From Anaerolineae bacterium (GTDB taxonomy: Bacteria > Chloroflexota > Anaerolineae > UBA4142 > SHND01): a DNA stretch of 43,065 bases. A model generated the notes under the pieces. It had not been told where the DNA came from. It did not search any database and saw only the letters and a program-made list of their open reading frames with translations. The position numbers were made by a program, and so were the translations under genes. The stretch lies in assembly GCA_021463195.1 (NCBI GenBank), contig JAJTXZ010000038.1, forward strand, positions 1 to 43,065. The letters run 5' to 3'. Below are positions 7,166-14,374 of the stretch, piece after piece; the stretch's first letter is position 1, and every line of letters begins with the position of its first letter.

Positions 7166-8539
7166 ATGTCTCAATCGGCTTTGGCAATCGCTTGGGCGCG
7201 TCAACAGCGCGAGCGCTATGCGCGCGAATTGCAAGCGCTGGTCGCCATCCCTTCAATCTCAACTTTGTCCGAAAATCAACCTGATATACAGCGCGCGGCG
7301 GAATGGTTGGCGGCGCAGCTGCGCGCGCTCGCTTTGGACCGCGTATCCATTTTGCCCACCGGCGGACATCCGGTCGTGTACGCTGAAACGCTGCGCGCGC
7401 CCGGCAAACCGACGATACTGGTGTACGGGCATTACGATGTCCAGCCGGTTGATCCGCTAAACGAATGGCTCACCCCCCCCTTTGAGCCGACCGTGCGCGG
7501 CGAAAATTTGTACGCGCGCGGCGCGTGCGATATGAAAGGCAATTTGCACGCGGCGCTCAAAGCCATCGAAGCGCTTCAGCAACATGGCGGCTTGCCGCTC
7601 AATCTAAAAATTCTCATTGAAGGCGAAGAAGAAATCGGTTCGACGCATCTTGACGCGTTCATCGCGCAACATGCCGACATGCTCGCCTGCGATTTATGCC
7701 TCAACGCGGATTCCGGGATTTCCGGGCCCGCGCTGCCTTCGCTAGTGACTGGCTTGCGCGGTTTGGCTTATTTTGAATTGTGGGTCTATGGCCCCGCGCA
7801 AGATTTGCATTCCGGTTTATTTGGCGGCTCGATTCACAATCCCGCGCAAGCGCTGTGCGATTTAATCGCGGGGATGCACGACGCAAACGGACGCGTAACT
7901 TTGCCTGGTTTTTATGAGCGTGTGCGCGAACTGTCGCCGCAAGACCGCGCCGATTTCGCGGCGGACCCTGTCAGCGATGAACAATGGAAAGCGTTGGCGG
8001 GCGTCAACGCATTGTGGGGCGAAGTTGGTTTTACCGCCAATGAGCGCACGGGCGCGCGTCCGACGTTGGAAATCAATGGAATGTTGGCGGGCTTTACGGG
8101 CGAAGGTTCCAAAACTGTGCTGCCCGCCAAGGCGATGGCGAAAATTTCCATGCGGCTTGTGCCATATCAAGATTCCACGCGTGTCGAACAACAGCTCAAA
8201 GCTTATTGCGCGCAGCACGCGCCGTCCACCGTGCGCTGGGAAATTAAAACTATTACGCGCAGCGCGCCCGGTATTTTGTTAGAGCGCGACAGCGTTGGCG
8301 CGCGCGCCGCGCGCGCGGCGCTGCGTGACACCTTTGGCGTCGAACCTATTTTCGTCGCGGAAGGCGGCAGCGTGCCAGTCGTTTCGATCCTCAAGGAAAA
8401 ACTGGGCATTGATTCAGTCTTGCTTGGGTTTGGTTTGCCGGACAGTCATATTCATGGCCCAAATGAAAAATTGCATTTGCCCACCTATTATCGCGGCATC
8501 GAAACGTATATTCGATTTTTTGAAAATATGGCGGCGTGA
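7166..8539 (+). CDS. M20 family metallopeptidase (dipeptidase-like)
   Basis: A 457-residue di-zinc hydrolase of the M20/ArgE/DapE/CPG2 superfamily, of the dipeptidase type with a two-domain architecture. Catalytic and zinc-binding motifs are visible: GHYDVQP (His89), RGACDMKGN (bridging Asp122), EGEEEIGS (general base/ligand Glu near 152-154), LNADSG, and a C-terminal His in DSHIHGPNE. A lid/dimerisation domain lies between about residues 190 and 350. The start is the ATG at 7166 (MSQSALAIAW) with AAGGAA 5 nt upstream; longer frames from 7118 lack an RBS and run over the promoter. No signal peptide, so it is cytosolic, probably for peptide or amide turnover. A run of eight C (7473-7480) lies in the coding region. 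Confidence 0.93.
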   Translation: MSQSALAIAWARQQRERYARELQALVAIPSISTLSENQPDIQRAAEWLAAQLRALALDRVSILPTGGHPVVYAETLRAPGKPTILVYGHYDVQPVDPLNEWLTPPFEPTVRGENLYARGACDMKGNLHAALKAIEALQQHGGLPLNLKILIEGEEEIGSTHLDAFIAQHADMLACDLCLNADSGISGPALPSLVTGLRGLAYFELWVYGPAQDLHSGLFGGSIHNPAQALCDLIAGMHDANGRVTLPGFYERVRELSPQDRADFAADPVSDEQWKALAGVNALWGEVGFTANERTGARPTLEINGMLAGFTGEGSKTVLPAKAMAKISMRLVPYQDSTRVEQQLKAYCAQHAPSTVRWEIKTITRSAPGILLERDSVGARAARAALRDTFGVEPIFVAEGGSVPVVSILKEKLGIDSVLLGFGLPDSHIHGPNEKLHLPTYYRGIETYIRFFENMAA

Positions 8540-8553
8540 GATTCATGGCGCGA

Positions 8554-8594
8554 AAAAAAACGGCGCGCGAATTTTTTTCGCGCGCCGTTTTTTT
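8554..8594 (+). terminator. Rho-independent terminator of the M20 gene
   Basis: A strong stem ACGGCGCGCGAA/TTCGCGCGCCGT with a short T loop, flanked by an A-run and seven T, begins 14 bp after the stop codon. Confidence 0.9.
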
Positions 8595-8635
8595 CGCGGC
8601 AAGTTATTTTAGATCAGTTTCTGATTTAGGGGACG

Positions 8636-8670
8636 GACCCTTGGGGTTTCCGAAAACCCAAAGGGTCTTT
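8636..8670. repeat. Second hairpin, related in sequence to the MITE core
   Basis: The arms GACCCTTGGGGTTT (8636-8649) and AAACCCAAAGGGTC (8654-8667) pair with one mismatch and are followed by TTTT. It lies between convergent genes and may back up the M20 terminator. The sequence resembles the internal hairpin of the 94-bp element, but no terminal repeats or target duplication are visible. Confidence 0.45.
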
Positions 8671-8696
8671 TACTCGAGCCCAAATAGGAATTCGCT

Positions 8697-9164
8697 CTAG
8701 GAAAAGCGCAAAACCGCAAACAGGGCGCGCAATAAAATCGCCGCGCCCACGAATCCAAGCGCAGCCCCCGCCAATGTCGCCAAGCCAATGCCGTCTTGCA
8801 AGGTCAACAAGATCATCGCCGCGCCAAGCACAAGCATCGCCGCGCCCGGAAGCGCCGATAATAATTTGTCATCAGCGGTCCGTGTAGATAGCTCTGGCGG
8901 CATTAACGCGACCAATACAATCGCCATTACAAATATGAATAGTTGCGCGAAAAAAAAGATGGGATATTTGCTCGTTAAAAAGAATGCGCCGCCGATGAGT
9001 AGCGGGATGCCGCCAAAGCCCGCGCCCCAAATTAAAAAGAAAACCATCGCGCTCGCTGGTTCGCGGCGCACGAGCGCCCGCGCGTATGCGCCCACCGCCG
9101 CGCCGCCCAACACGATAAAGACGCATAAAAATAAAAATGCGGAAAATGCTTCATCGGCTGACAT
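8697..9164 (-). CDS. Small hydrophobic membrane protein, unrecognised
   Basis: A 155-residue protein with about five predicted membrane-spanning segments (FLFLCVFIVLGGAAVGAYA; MVFFLIWGAGFGGIPLLIGGAFFL; FFFAQLFIFVMAIVLVAL; AAMLVLGAAMILLTL; LAGAALGFVGAAILLRALFAVL). No catalytic motif or known family is recognised. It begins 6 bp after the stop of an upstream methyltransferase gene on the same strand, so the two are very probably one transcript. The start ATG at 9164 follows the upstream stop directly. Confidence 0.6.
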   Translation of the reverse strand: MSADEAFSAFLFLCVFIVLGGAAVGAYARALVRREPASAMVFFLIWGAGFGGIPLLIGGAFFLTSKYPIFFFAQLFIFVMAIVLVALMPPELSTRTADDKLLSALPGAAMLVLGAAMILLTLQDGIGLATLAGAALGFVGAAILLRALFAVLRFS

Positions 9165-9170
9165 GATGCC

Positions 9171-9809
9171 TCACCCTTTGCTTGCGATAAAAATATGAAC
9201 GGAACTCGCGCGCAGGCGCGCCGTTTCAATGCGCCAATGCCAAAGCGCGCCATCCGCGCGCGCCGCATCCAAAATATGCGCGCGGCGCGTTTGGTCCGCG
9301 CCGCCGCCGGTGATTTGAAACGCGCGATTGAGCAGCCGCGTATACCAATCCTTGGACTCTAAAAATGCCGCGTCCACCCACACCAAACGGCCCTGCGGCG
9401 CCAAGACGCGCCACATTTCATAGAGCGCTTGGGGGTTGAAAACAAAGCCGGGCGGAAAGGTCATGACCAGCGTTGAAAAAAAATTCGACGGAAACGGCAG
9501 CGCGCAGACATCCGCGCGCGCTAACCGCGCCGGCAATCCGCGCGCGCGTAATTTTTGTCGCGCAAGGCCGAGCATTTGCGGCGATAGGTCAATGCCGTAC
9601 GGGTTCAAGCCCGCGGCGTACAAGTCCACCTGCAAATTGCCCGTGCCAAACGCGAGTTCGAGCACGCGCGGACCGCGTACAAAGGGCAGCGCGGCGCGAA
9701 TCCACGCGCGCCACGCGCCGCGCGAAACGATTGCGCTCACCGCGTCATAGGTGAACGCAAAACGAGTGTAGAACTGTTCAAAAGCGAATTCGAGTTCAGC
9801 GCGCCGCAT
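9171..9809 (-). CDS. Class I SAM-dependent methyltransferase
   Basis: A 212-residue UbiE/Methyltransf_11-type enzyme. SAM-binding motif I is VLELAFGTGN (residues about 49-58; the usual acidic residue and glycines are kept but GxGxG is degenerate). The post-I acidic residue is in YGIDLSPQMLGLAR and motif II/III region is LARADVCALPFPSNFFSTLVMTF followed by EMWRVLAPQGRLVWVD. The substrate cannot be inferred; lipid or quinone targets are common in the family. It is followed at once by a small membrane-protein gene. The N-terminus lacks a signal peptide. It is not the same gene as the menG/ubiE-like one at the right edge. Confidence 0.88.
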   Translation of the reverse strand: MRRAELEFAFEQFYTRFAFTYDAVSAIVSRGAWRAWIRAALPFVRGPRVLELAFGTGNLQVDLYAAGLNPYGIDLSPQMLGLARQKLRARGLPARLARADVCALPFPSNFFSTLVMTFPPGFVFNPQALYEMWRVLAPQGRLVWVDAAFLESKDWYTRLLNRAFQITGGGADQTRRAHILDAARADGALWHWRIETARLRASSVHIFIASKG

Positions 9810-9894
9810 GCGGATTTCTCCGCGCGCATTATATGCCGATTGCTAAAATTTGGCGCGGCGCGCTCGAAAAAAATAATCCAGTACGCTTATCCTA

Positions 9895-9923
9895 TTGTAA
9901 TTCGTTTGTAATTCTAGTATAGT
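9895..9923 (+). promoter_or_regulatory. Putative promoter of the Flp-type pilin
   Basis: TTGTAA (9895-9900), a 17-bp spacer and TATAGT (9918-9923) lie 43 bp upstream of the pilin ATG in an AT-richer patch. Confidence 0.5.
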
Positions 9924-9966
9924 AGGGTCAGGTTTTTAGGTACCCAAATTATTCAGGAGGCTTTTT

Positions 9967-10128
9967 ATGCTTTATCTCCCGCGTCAGGACGAACAAGGAC
10001 AAGGTTTGGTCGAATATGCGCTCATCCTTGTCTTGGTTGCGGTCGTCGTCATTGCGATTCTCGCAATCCTCGGTCCGCAAATCGGCAACATTTTCTCCAA
10101 GGTCACCAACGGCCTTTCCGGAACCTAA
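9967..10128 (+). CDS. Flp/Fap-type pilin component (53 aa)
   Basis: A very short gene. The protein starts MLYLPRQDEQGQGLVEYALIL: a short charged leader, then the type IVb pilin hallmark G(Q)GLVEYALI with the conserved +5 Glu and the Tyr, followed by a single hydrophobic helix (VLVAVVVIAILAILG) and a short polar tail (PQIGNIFSKVTNGLSGT). Prepilin peptidase would cleave before the GLVEY segment. A strong AGGAGG (9955-9960) precedes the ATG by 6 nt, and a promoter and a terminator bracket the gene, so it is an independent, probably highly expressed unit. No tad assembly genes (cpaA, tadA-C, rcpA) are in the window, so the machinery must be elsewhere. Confidence 0.88.
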   Translation: MLYLPRQDEQGQGLVEYALILVLVAVVVIAILAILGPQIGNIFSKVTNGLSGT

Positions 10129-10151
10129 GCCGATACTGTTACGTTCCATTC

Positions 10152-10187
10152 GATGCCGCGTTCGCAAGAGCGCGGCGTCTTTTTTTT
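10152..10187 (+). terminator. Rho-independent terminator of the pilin gene
   Basis: GATGCCGCG (10152-10160) and CGCGGCGTC (10171-10179) form the stem, followed by eight T. It begins 23 bp after the pilin stop. Confidence 0.9.
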
Positions 10188-10254
10188 ATCGCCGCGCGTC
10201 CCATCCCCCCAATGTCTTATTCCGCGTGTCAAGCGCGTATGGTACAATCGCTTT

Positions 10255-11223
10255 ATGCAAACCTTGTCGCCTCTCAAATTTCTCGCGCGCGGCAGCGTCA
10301 TTCTGTGCGGCATTTTAGCGCTGAGTCTGTTGCGCGCCGCCGCGCAGCCCGTTTCCGCCGACATGGCGAAATGCGCGCTCTTTCCCGCCGACAGCGTATT
10401 CAATACGCCGATTGATACTCTGCCTGTTGACGCCAACTCGGACGCGTACATTCAATCCATCGGCGCAAATACGAGCTTGCATCCCGATTTTGGCGCGGCA
10501 GAGTGGGACGGCAAGCCGATTGGCATTCCGTATAACATTGTGCCAAAAGGACAGCCGCTAACGACGGTGAAATTTTCGTACGCCGACGAAAGCGACAGGG
10601 GACCCTATCCGCTGCCGCTAAATCCAAAAATCGAAGGCGGTTCGGACCGCCATATTCTGATGTTGCAGCGCAAAAAATGTTTGTTGTACGAATTATATGC
10701 CGCGCGCAAAACCAAACAGGGAAAATGGAAAGCGGGGTCGGGCGCGATTTGGAATTTGAATTCGAACGCGCTGCGCCCCGATGGTTGGACGAGCGCCGAT
10801 GCGGCGGGTTTGCCGATCTTGCCCCTGCTCGCGCGGTACGACGAAGTTGCGACGAACGAAATTAAACACGCGCTGCGCTTTACCGCCGCGCAAACGCGCG
10901 ACGCATATATTTGGCCCGCGCGGCACGCCGCCTCTGACCTGACCGATGAAAATACGCCGCCGATGGGGCAGCGCTTTCGTTTGAAAGCGTCGTTCGACGT
11001 TTCCGATTTTTCGCCGCAGACGCAAATAATTTTGAATGCGTTGAAAAAATACGGCATGTTTCTCGCCGACAATGGCAGCGATTGGTATATCAGCGGCGCG
11101 CCCAATGAAAATTGGGACGATGATACGTTGGGGGACGACCTGCGTCAGATTCACGGATCGGATTTTGAAGCGGTGGACGAAAGCGGTTTGATGCTCGACC
11201 CAAATTCGGGACAGGTTCGATAG
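10255..11223 (+). CDS. Conserved secreted protein of unrecognised family
   Basis: A 322-residue protein with a signal peptide (about residues 1-28, ...RGSVILCGILALSLLRAAAQPVSA). The mature part has well-defined conserved-looking blocks: FPADSVFNTPID, DAYIQSIGANTSLHPDFG, SDRHILMLQ, GSGAIWNL, RPDGWTSADAAGLPILPLLARYDEV, AYIWPARHAAS, and NGSDWYISGAPN with a following Asp cluster. I do not recognise a named domain or a catalytic triad with confidence. The blocks resemble a family of extracellular hypothetical proteins seen in actinobacteria and Chloroflexota. I chose the ATG at 10255 because an in-frame extension upstream would overlap the pilin terminator. A TACAAT -10-like hexamer ends only 6 nt before this ATG, consistent with a leaderless or very short-leader mRNA. 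Confidence 0.75.
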   Translation: MQTLSPLKFLARGSVILCGILALSLLRAAAQPVSADMAKCALFPADSVFNTPIDTLPVDANSDAYIQSIGANTSLHPDFGAAEWDGKPIGIPYNIVPKGQPLTTVKFSYADESDRGPYPLPLNPKIEGGSDRHILMLQRKKCLLYELYAARKTKQGKWKAGSGAIWNLNSNALRPDGWTSADAAGLPILPLLARYDEVATNEIKHALRFTAAQTRDAYIWPARHAASDLTDENTPPMGQRFRLKASFDVSDFSPQTQIILNALKKYGMFLADNGSDWYISGAPNENWDDDTLGDDLRQIHGSDFEAVDESGLMLDPNSGQVR

Positions 11224-11229
11224 GCGCGC

Positions 11230-11267
11230 AAAAAAGAATGGACGCAAACCTGCGTCCATTCTTTTTT
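11230..11267. terminator. Strong bidirectional terminator
   Basis: A perfect 17-bp stem (11230-11246 with 11251-11267, loop AACC) has A6 and T6 at its base. It lies after the secreted-protein gene and could also stop transcripts from the minus-strand ABC operon. Confidence 0.9.
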
Positions 11268-11396
11268 GTCCAATCAATAAAAATCTTTTGCCAATCTTCC
11301 AGTCAGATGTTAGGGAACGTTGAACTGTTTAGAGTATAGCAGGCAAAGGTTTTGAAAAGGTAATGTTTTCGTACAATGTTGGTATAATTTTTCTTC

Positions 11397-12239
11397 TCAC
11401 AAATCGCGCGTCCGAAAGGACCACACGCCCAACAGCAAGACGAGCAGTGTGTAACCAAGCGCCCACACCACCATCGCGTTGCTCGGCACCGACGCGGGCG
11501 AGAACGGCGTCATCGCCAAGTCGCGCATCAACGCGGGCTGCATGTTGTACGCCGCGAGCTGCCACAGCGATTCACTTGGCACGATCAACGAGGCAATCAC
11601 GCCGACATAACGCGCCGTTTCGTTTTGAAAAAGCGCGCCAATTTGTTCAATCCAGCCGCCGATGAACGCGAGTCCGAACAATCCAAAAACCAAAACGCCG
11701 TTCGCCAGCGTGGACAAACGCGTGCCGCCCGCAATCGAAAGGGTGAGCAGCAGCGTGGCTTCGAGGAGTATCAACGCGAGCCCGATAAAAATGTTCTGCG
11801 GCGTGATTCCCGAAACGATGCGCGCAATCAACAAAACACCGCCGCCCATCAACGCCAAATAGCCCGCGAGAATGACCCAAAACCCAAGCCATTTGCCCAA
11901 CACAATTTCCGCGCGGCGCAAAGGTTTCGTCACCAGCGATTGAATCGCGCCCGAACGAATTTCTCCGCTCAACGTGTCAACGGGCAGCAATGCCGCCATC
12001 ATCACCATTAAAAAATTGACCGCGTACAAACCCGCCATCATGAGAAAAATGTAAATCAACGCGCGCTGCGCCTGCGTTTCCGCCCCGCGCGGCGAATTGA
12101 TTACTTCGCGATTCATGAAATAAAAACCGAGCGCGAAAATCACGAGAAACGCGAATCCGAGCAGCGTCGCCGCGAGCAAAACGCGTTTGCGTAATGTTTC
12201 GTGGATGGTGAGTTGGGAGATGGTGAAAATGCCGCGCAT
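11397..12239 (-). CDS. ABC-2 type transporter permease
   Basis: A 280-residue integral membrane protein with about six transmembrane helices. The start is the ATG at 12239 (MRGIFTISQLTIHETLRKRV), the usual entry into the first helix of ABC-2 permeases; a longer in-frame extension to 12308 reads through intergenic repeats. Typical features are the amphipathic N-terminus, a large loop after TM1 and the conserved LSGEIRSGAIQSLVTKPLRRAEIVLGKW-type coupling segment around residues 93-120. It pairs with the ATPase gene upstream (12326-13243) to form an exporter of the ABC-2/NatAB class. The substrate is unknown. It is the last gene of the sigma/anti-sigma/ABC operon. Confidence 0.88.
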   Translation of the reverse strand: MRGIFTISQLTIHETLRKRVLLAATLLGFAFLVIFALGFYFMNREVINSPRGAETQAQRALIYIFLMMAGLYAVNFLMVMMAALLPVDTLSGEIRSGAIQSLVTKPLRRAEIVLGKWLGFWVILAGYLALMGGGVLLIARIVSGITPQNIFIGLALILLEATLLLTLSIAGGTRLSTLANGVLVFGLFGLAFIGGWIEQIGALFQNETARYVGVIASLIVPSESLWQLAAYNMQPALMRDLAMTPFSPASVPSNAMVVWALGYTLLVLLLGVWSFRTRDL

Positions 12240-12250
12240 GATGAAATAAC

Positions 12251-12323
12251 GAGATTGGAGACTGGAGATTTCTCGTTTTGTTCGGGATGACAGCTTTCCA
12301 GTCTCCAATCTCCAATCTCTAAT
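12251..12323. repeat. Inverted heptad repeats (GGAGATT/GGAGACT) between ABC genes
   Basis: GAGATTGGAGACTGGAGATT (12251-12270) is mirrored by AGTCTCCAATCTCCAATCTC (12300-12319), so the 7-mers GGAGATT/GGAGACT occur in both orientations and can fold into a hairpin in the transcript between ATPase and permease genes. Confidence 0.75.
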
Positions 12324-12325
12324 TT

Positions 12326-13243
12326 TTAACCCGCCCGCGCGTCCTCGCCCATCACTTCCAAAAACATTTTTTCCAATGATGGTTTCGCCGCGCCGATTTT
12401 GTACACGTCAACCCCTTGCGCCACGAGCCAGCGATTGATTTCGGGAATGTGGGATTCGCCGTCCGTTTCGAGATGAATCGAACCGTTCCACTGCCGCACA
12501 TTTTTTCCAAATTGCGCAAGGTCGCGCAATAAATTCGGCGTCGGATTTTTCACTTGCAACTCAATCTCAATCTCGTTGCGCGTTTCGCGCAAGCCCATCT
12601 CGCGTATGACGCGCCCATTTTTCACAAACGCCACGCGGTCGCACGTCACTTCGACTTCGCTCAAGAGATGCGAATTCAAAAACACCGCCGTTCCTTGCGC
12701 GCGCAATTCTTGAATCACATCGCGCACAATCAAGCGCCCCAACGGATCGAGTCCCGATGTCGGTTCGTCGAGAAAAACGAGCTGCGGTTCATTCAACAAC
12801 GCGGCGGCGAGTCCGATGCGCTGCAACATCCCTTTGCTGTACTCTTTGAGTTTGCGATTCGCCGCATCCTGTAAATCCACGCGCGTCAACAGTTTCTCGA
12901 TTCTCGCTTTTCGATTCTCGGTTTCGATTCCGTACAAGCGCGCGTGCAAATCCAAAAACTCGCGCCCGCTCAACCAATCTTGAAAACGAAAATGTTCAGG
13001 CAGGAATCCGATTTTCGCGCGCGCCGCGACGTTGCCCAATGGCGCATCGAGGACGCGTCCTTCGCCACTCGTGCGCGCGACGAGTCCGAGCAGCATTTTC
13101 ACGCTCGTCGTTTTGCCCGCGCCGTTCGGTCCCAAAAAGCCAAAAACCTCACCCCGCTGAACAGTCAGAGTGAGGTCGGCGACGGCAACTTTTGCGCCGA
13201 ATTCTTTGCGCAGCGCGTTCGTTTCGATTGCAGAGTGATTCAT
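12326..13243 (-). CDS. ABC transporter ATP-binding protein
   Basis: A 305-residue ATPase of the ABC-2 exporter type (CcmA/NatA-like). Visible motifs: Walker A GPNGAGKT (38-45), Q-loop region FLPEHFRF near 80-87 (glutamate in the usual Gln position), a degenerate signature YSKGMLQR (135-142) and Walker B LVFLDE (155-160) followed by PTSGLD. H-loop His is in NSHLLSEV. A C-terminal extension of about 80 residues after the ABC domain is typical of the family. It works with the permease encoded downstream. It sits in one transcriptional unit behind the ECF sigma and anti-sigma-like genes. Confidence 0.92.
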   Translation of the reverse strand: MNHSAIETNALRKEFGAKVAVADLTLTVQRGEVFGFLGPNGAGKTTSVKMLLGLVARTSGEGRVLDAPLGNVAARAKIGFLPEHFRFQDWLSGREFLDLHARLYGIETENRKARIEKLLTRVDLQDAANRKLKEYSKGMLQRIGLAAALLNEPQLVFLDEPTSGLDPLGRLIVRDVIQELRAQGTAVFLNSHLLSEVEVTCDRVAFVKNGRVIREMGLRETRNEIEIELQVKNPTPNLLRDLAQFGKNVRQWNGSIHLETDGESHIPEINRWLVAQGVDVYKIGAAKPSLEKMFLEVMGEDARAG

Positions 13244-13245
13244 GG

Positions 13246-13366
13246 CGAGTGCGATAGTTTGTGAGTGCGATAGTGCGATAGTTTGTGAGTGCGATAGTGC
13301 GATAGTTTAGATCAACAAGCGATTCCAACTATCGCACTATTGCACTATCCCACGATTGCACTATTG
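13246..13366. repeat. Mirrored octamer repeats (GCGATAGT / ACTATCGC)
   Basis: A 24-bp unit built of GCGATAGT words is repeated in tandem at 13251-13274 and 13275-13298, with a partial third. It is followed by a degenerate inverse array of ACTATCGC, ACTATTGC, ACTATCCC, ACGATTGC and ACTATTG at 13329-13366, which runs into the last codons of the anti-sigma-like gene. The two halves can pair as a long hairpin between the anti-sigma and ABC ATPase genes. Confidence 0.85.
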
Positions 13367-14353
13367 AACTGAATTCGCCATCTCTAACAAATCCACCGCA
13401 TTCGTATTGCCTTGCATCGCATACACCATTCCGTTGTTCGCCCAAAGCAAAACGGAATCGCCCTTTGCATAGAGACTCCGCCCATTGCGCGCGGCGCCAT
13501 TCGACGTGAGCATCAAACCATCCGCGCCATTCACAGTCACCTGACGCACTTCGGCGGCATTTGCGGGAATCGGAATCAGGAACGTGCTGCTCCAATCCAC
13601 CTTGTTTGCAAAATCGCGCGCCTCGTCCGCCGAAAGCCCCAGCACGCGCAATCCGATTTCGCCCAACTGTTTCAATTCAACCCCCGGCGGCAGTTCGATT
13701 TCTGGGCTCGGTGATTGCATCAATACAAGATTCCCGTCTTGTAGTTTGTACGTCAATAGCACAGCCGCCGGTTTGCGAATCGTGATTTGCGCGCCGTCGA
13801 GCTGCGCGGGAATTTTAACGTCATTCACGCCCGCCAATTCCAACAACTCTTGCGTCTTGGCAACGTTTACGGTAATCACAGCGGCGCCTGCCCCTTGAAC
13901 GGATATCTGCAATTTCGCGCCTTGCGGCGCTTGCGCCGGTACGGCGACATCAAAGTCCGCGCGCGCGCTCGCTTCTTGCACCGACGCGACGGTGACAGGT
14001 TTCCCCGACTCTTGTAAAATCTGCACATTGTCCGCGAACAATTTTTCGGTATCCACGTTGAGCTTGTCCAATTGTTTCATGCGCGCGGGGTCAATACTAA
14101 TCGCCGCGAATTTTTTCACGCGAAACAGGTCGAGAAAATCTTGCGCGAGCGCGCGTGTCGGCGGGAGCGAAATGACGAGGACGAGCGCGAGGACGATTGC
14201 CGCCGCGATGAACGCGGGACTCCAGCGCATCAAATTTTGACGCCATGTTTTTTGTGTTTGCATAACTGTTTCTCCATTCAATTTGTCTTGCAATTCTCGC
14301 GCGAACTCGGAGCGCGGAGATTCGCGATATTGTTTCAGAAATTGGTCGCCCAT
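13361..14353 (-). CDS. DUF4367-like membrane-anchored anti-sigma-type protein
   Basis: A 330-residue protein with an N-terminal cytoplasmic stretch (MGDQFLKQYRESPRSEFARELQDKLNGE) that looks like the sigma-contacting segment of short anti-sigma factors, a transmembrane helix at about residues 45-66 (FIAAAIVLALVLVISLPP), and an extracytoplasmic part ending in a DUF4367-like domain (near TYKLQDGNLVLMQS and YAKGDSVLLWANNGMVYAMQG). It lies 21 bp behind an ECF sigma gene, the classic arrangement for a cognate regulator. The role is inferred from position and topology; no zinc-binding HxxxCxxC motif of ZAS anti-sigma factors is visible. The final codon overlaps the octamer repeat array. Confidence 0.75.
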   Translation of the reverse strand: MGDQFLKQYRESPRSEFARELQDKLNGETVMQTQKTWRQNLMRWSPAFIAAAIVLALVLVISLPPTRALAQDFLDLFRVKKFAAISIDPARMKQLDKLNVDTEKLFADNVQILQESGKPVTVASVQEASARADFDVAVPAQAPQGAKLQISVQGAGAAVITVNVAKTQELLELAGVNDVKIPAQLDGAQITIRKPAAVLLTYKLQDGNLVLMQSPSPEIELPPGVELKQLGEIGLRVLGLSADEARDFANKVDWSSTFLIPIPANAAEVRQVTVNGADGLMLTSNGAARNGRSLYAKGDSVLLWANNGMVYAMQGNTNAVDLLEMANSVQ

Positions 14354-14374
14354 GAAAACCTCCGACGTCTGTGG

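Noticed and set aside
8636-8670. Third copy of the 94-bp MITE
   Set aside because: Only the internal-hairpin type sequence is similar; the CTGGTGATTAC ends and flanking duplication are missing.
13246-13366. Octamer repeats as a possible CRISPR array
   Set aside because: Units are 8 bp and contiguous, no unique spacers, no cas genes; they are short tandem and inverted repeats.
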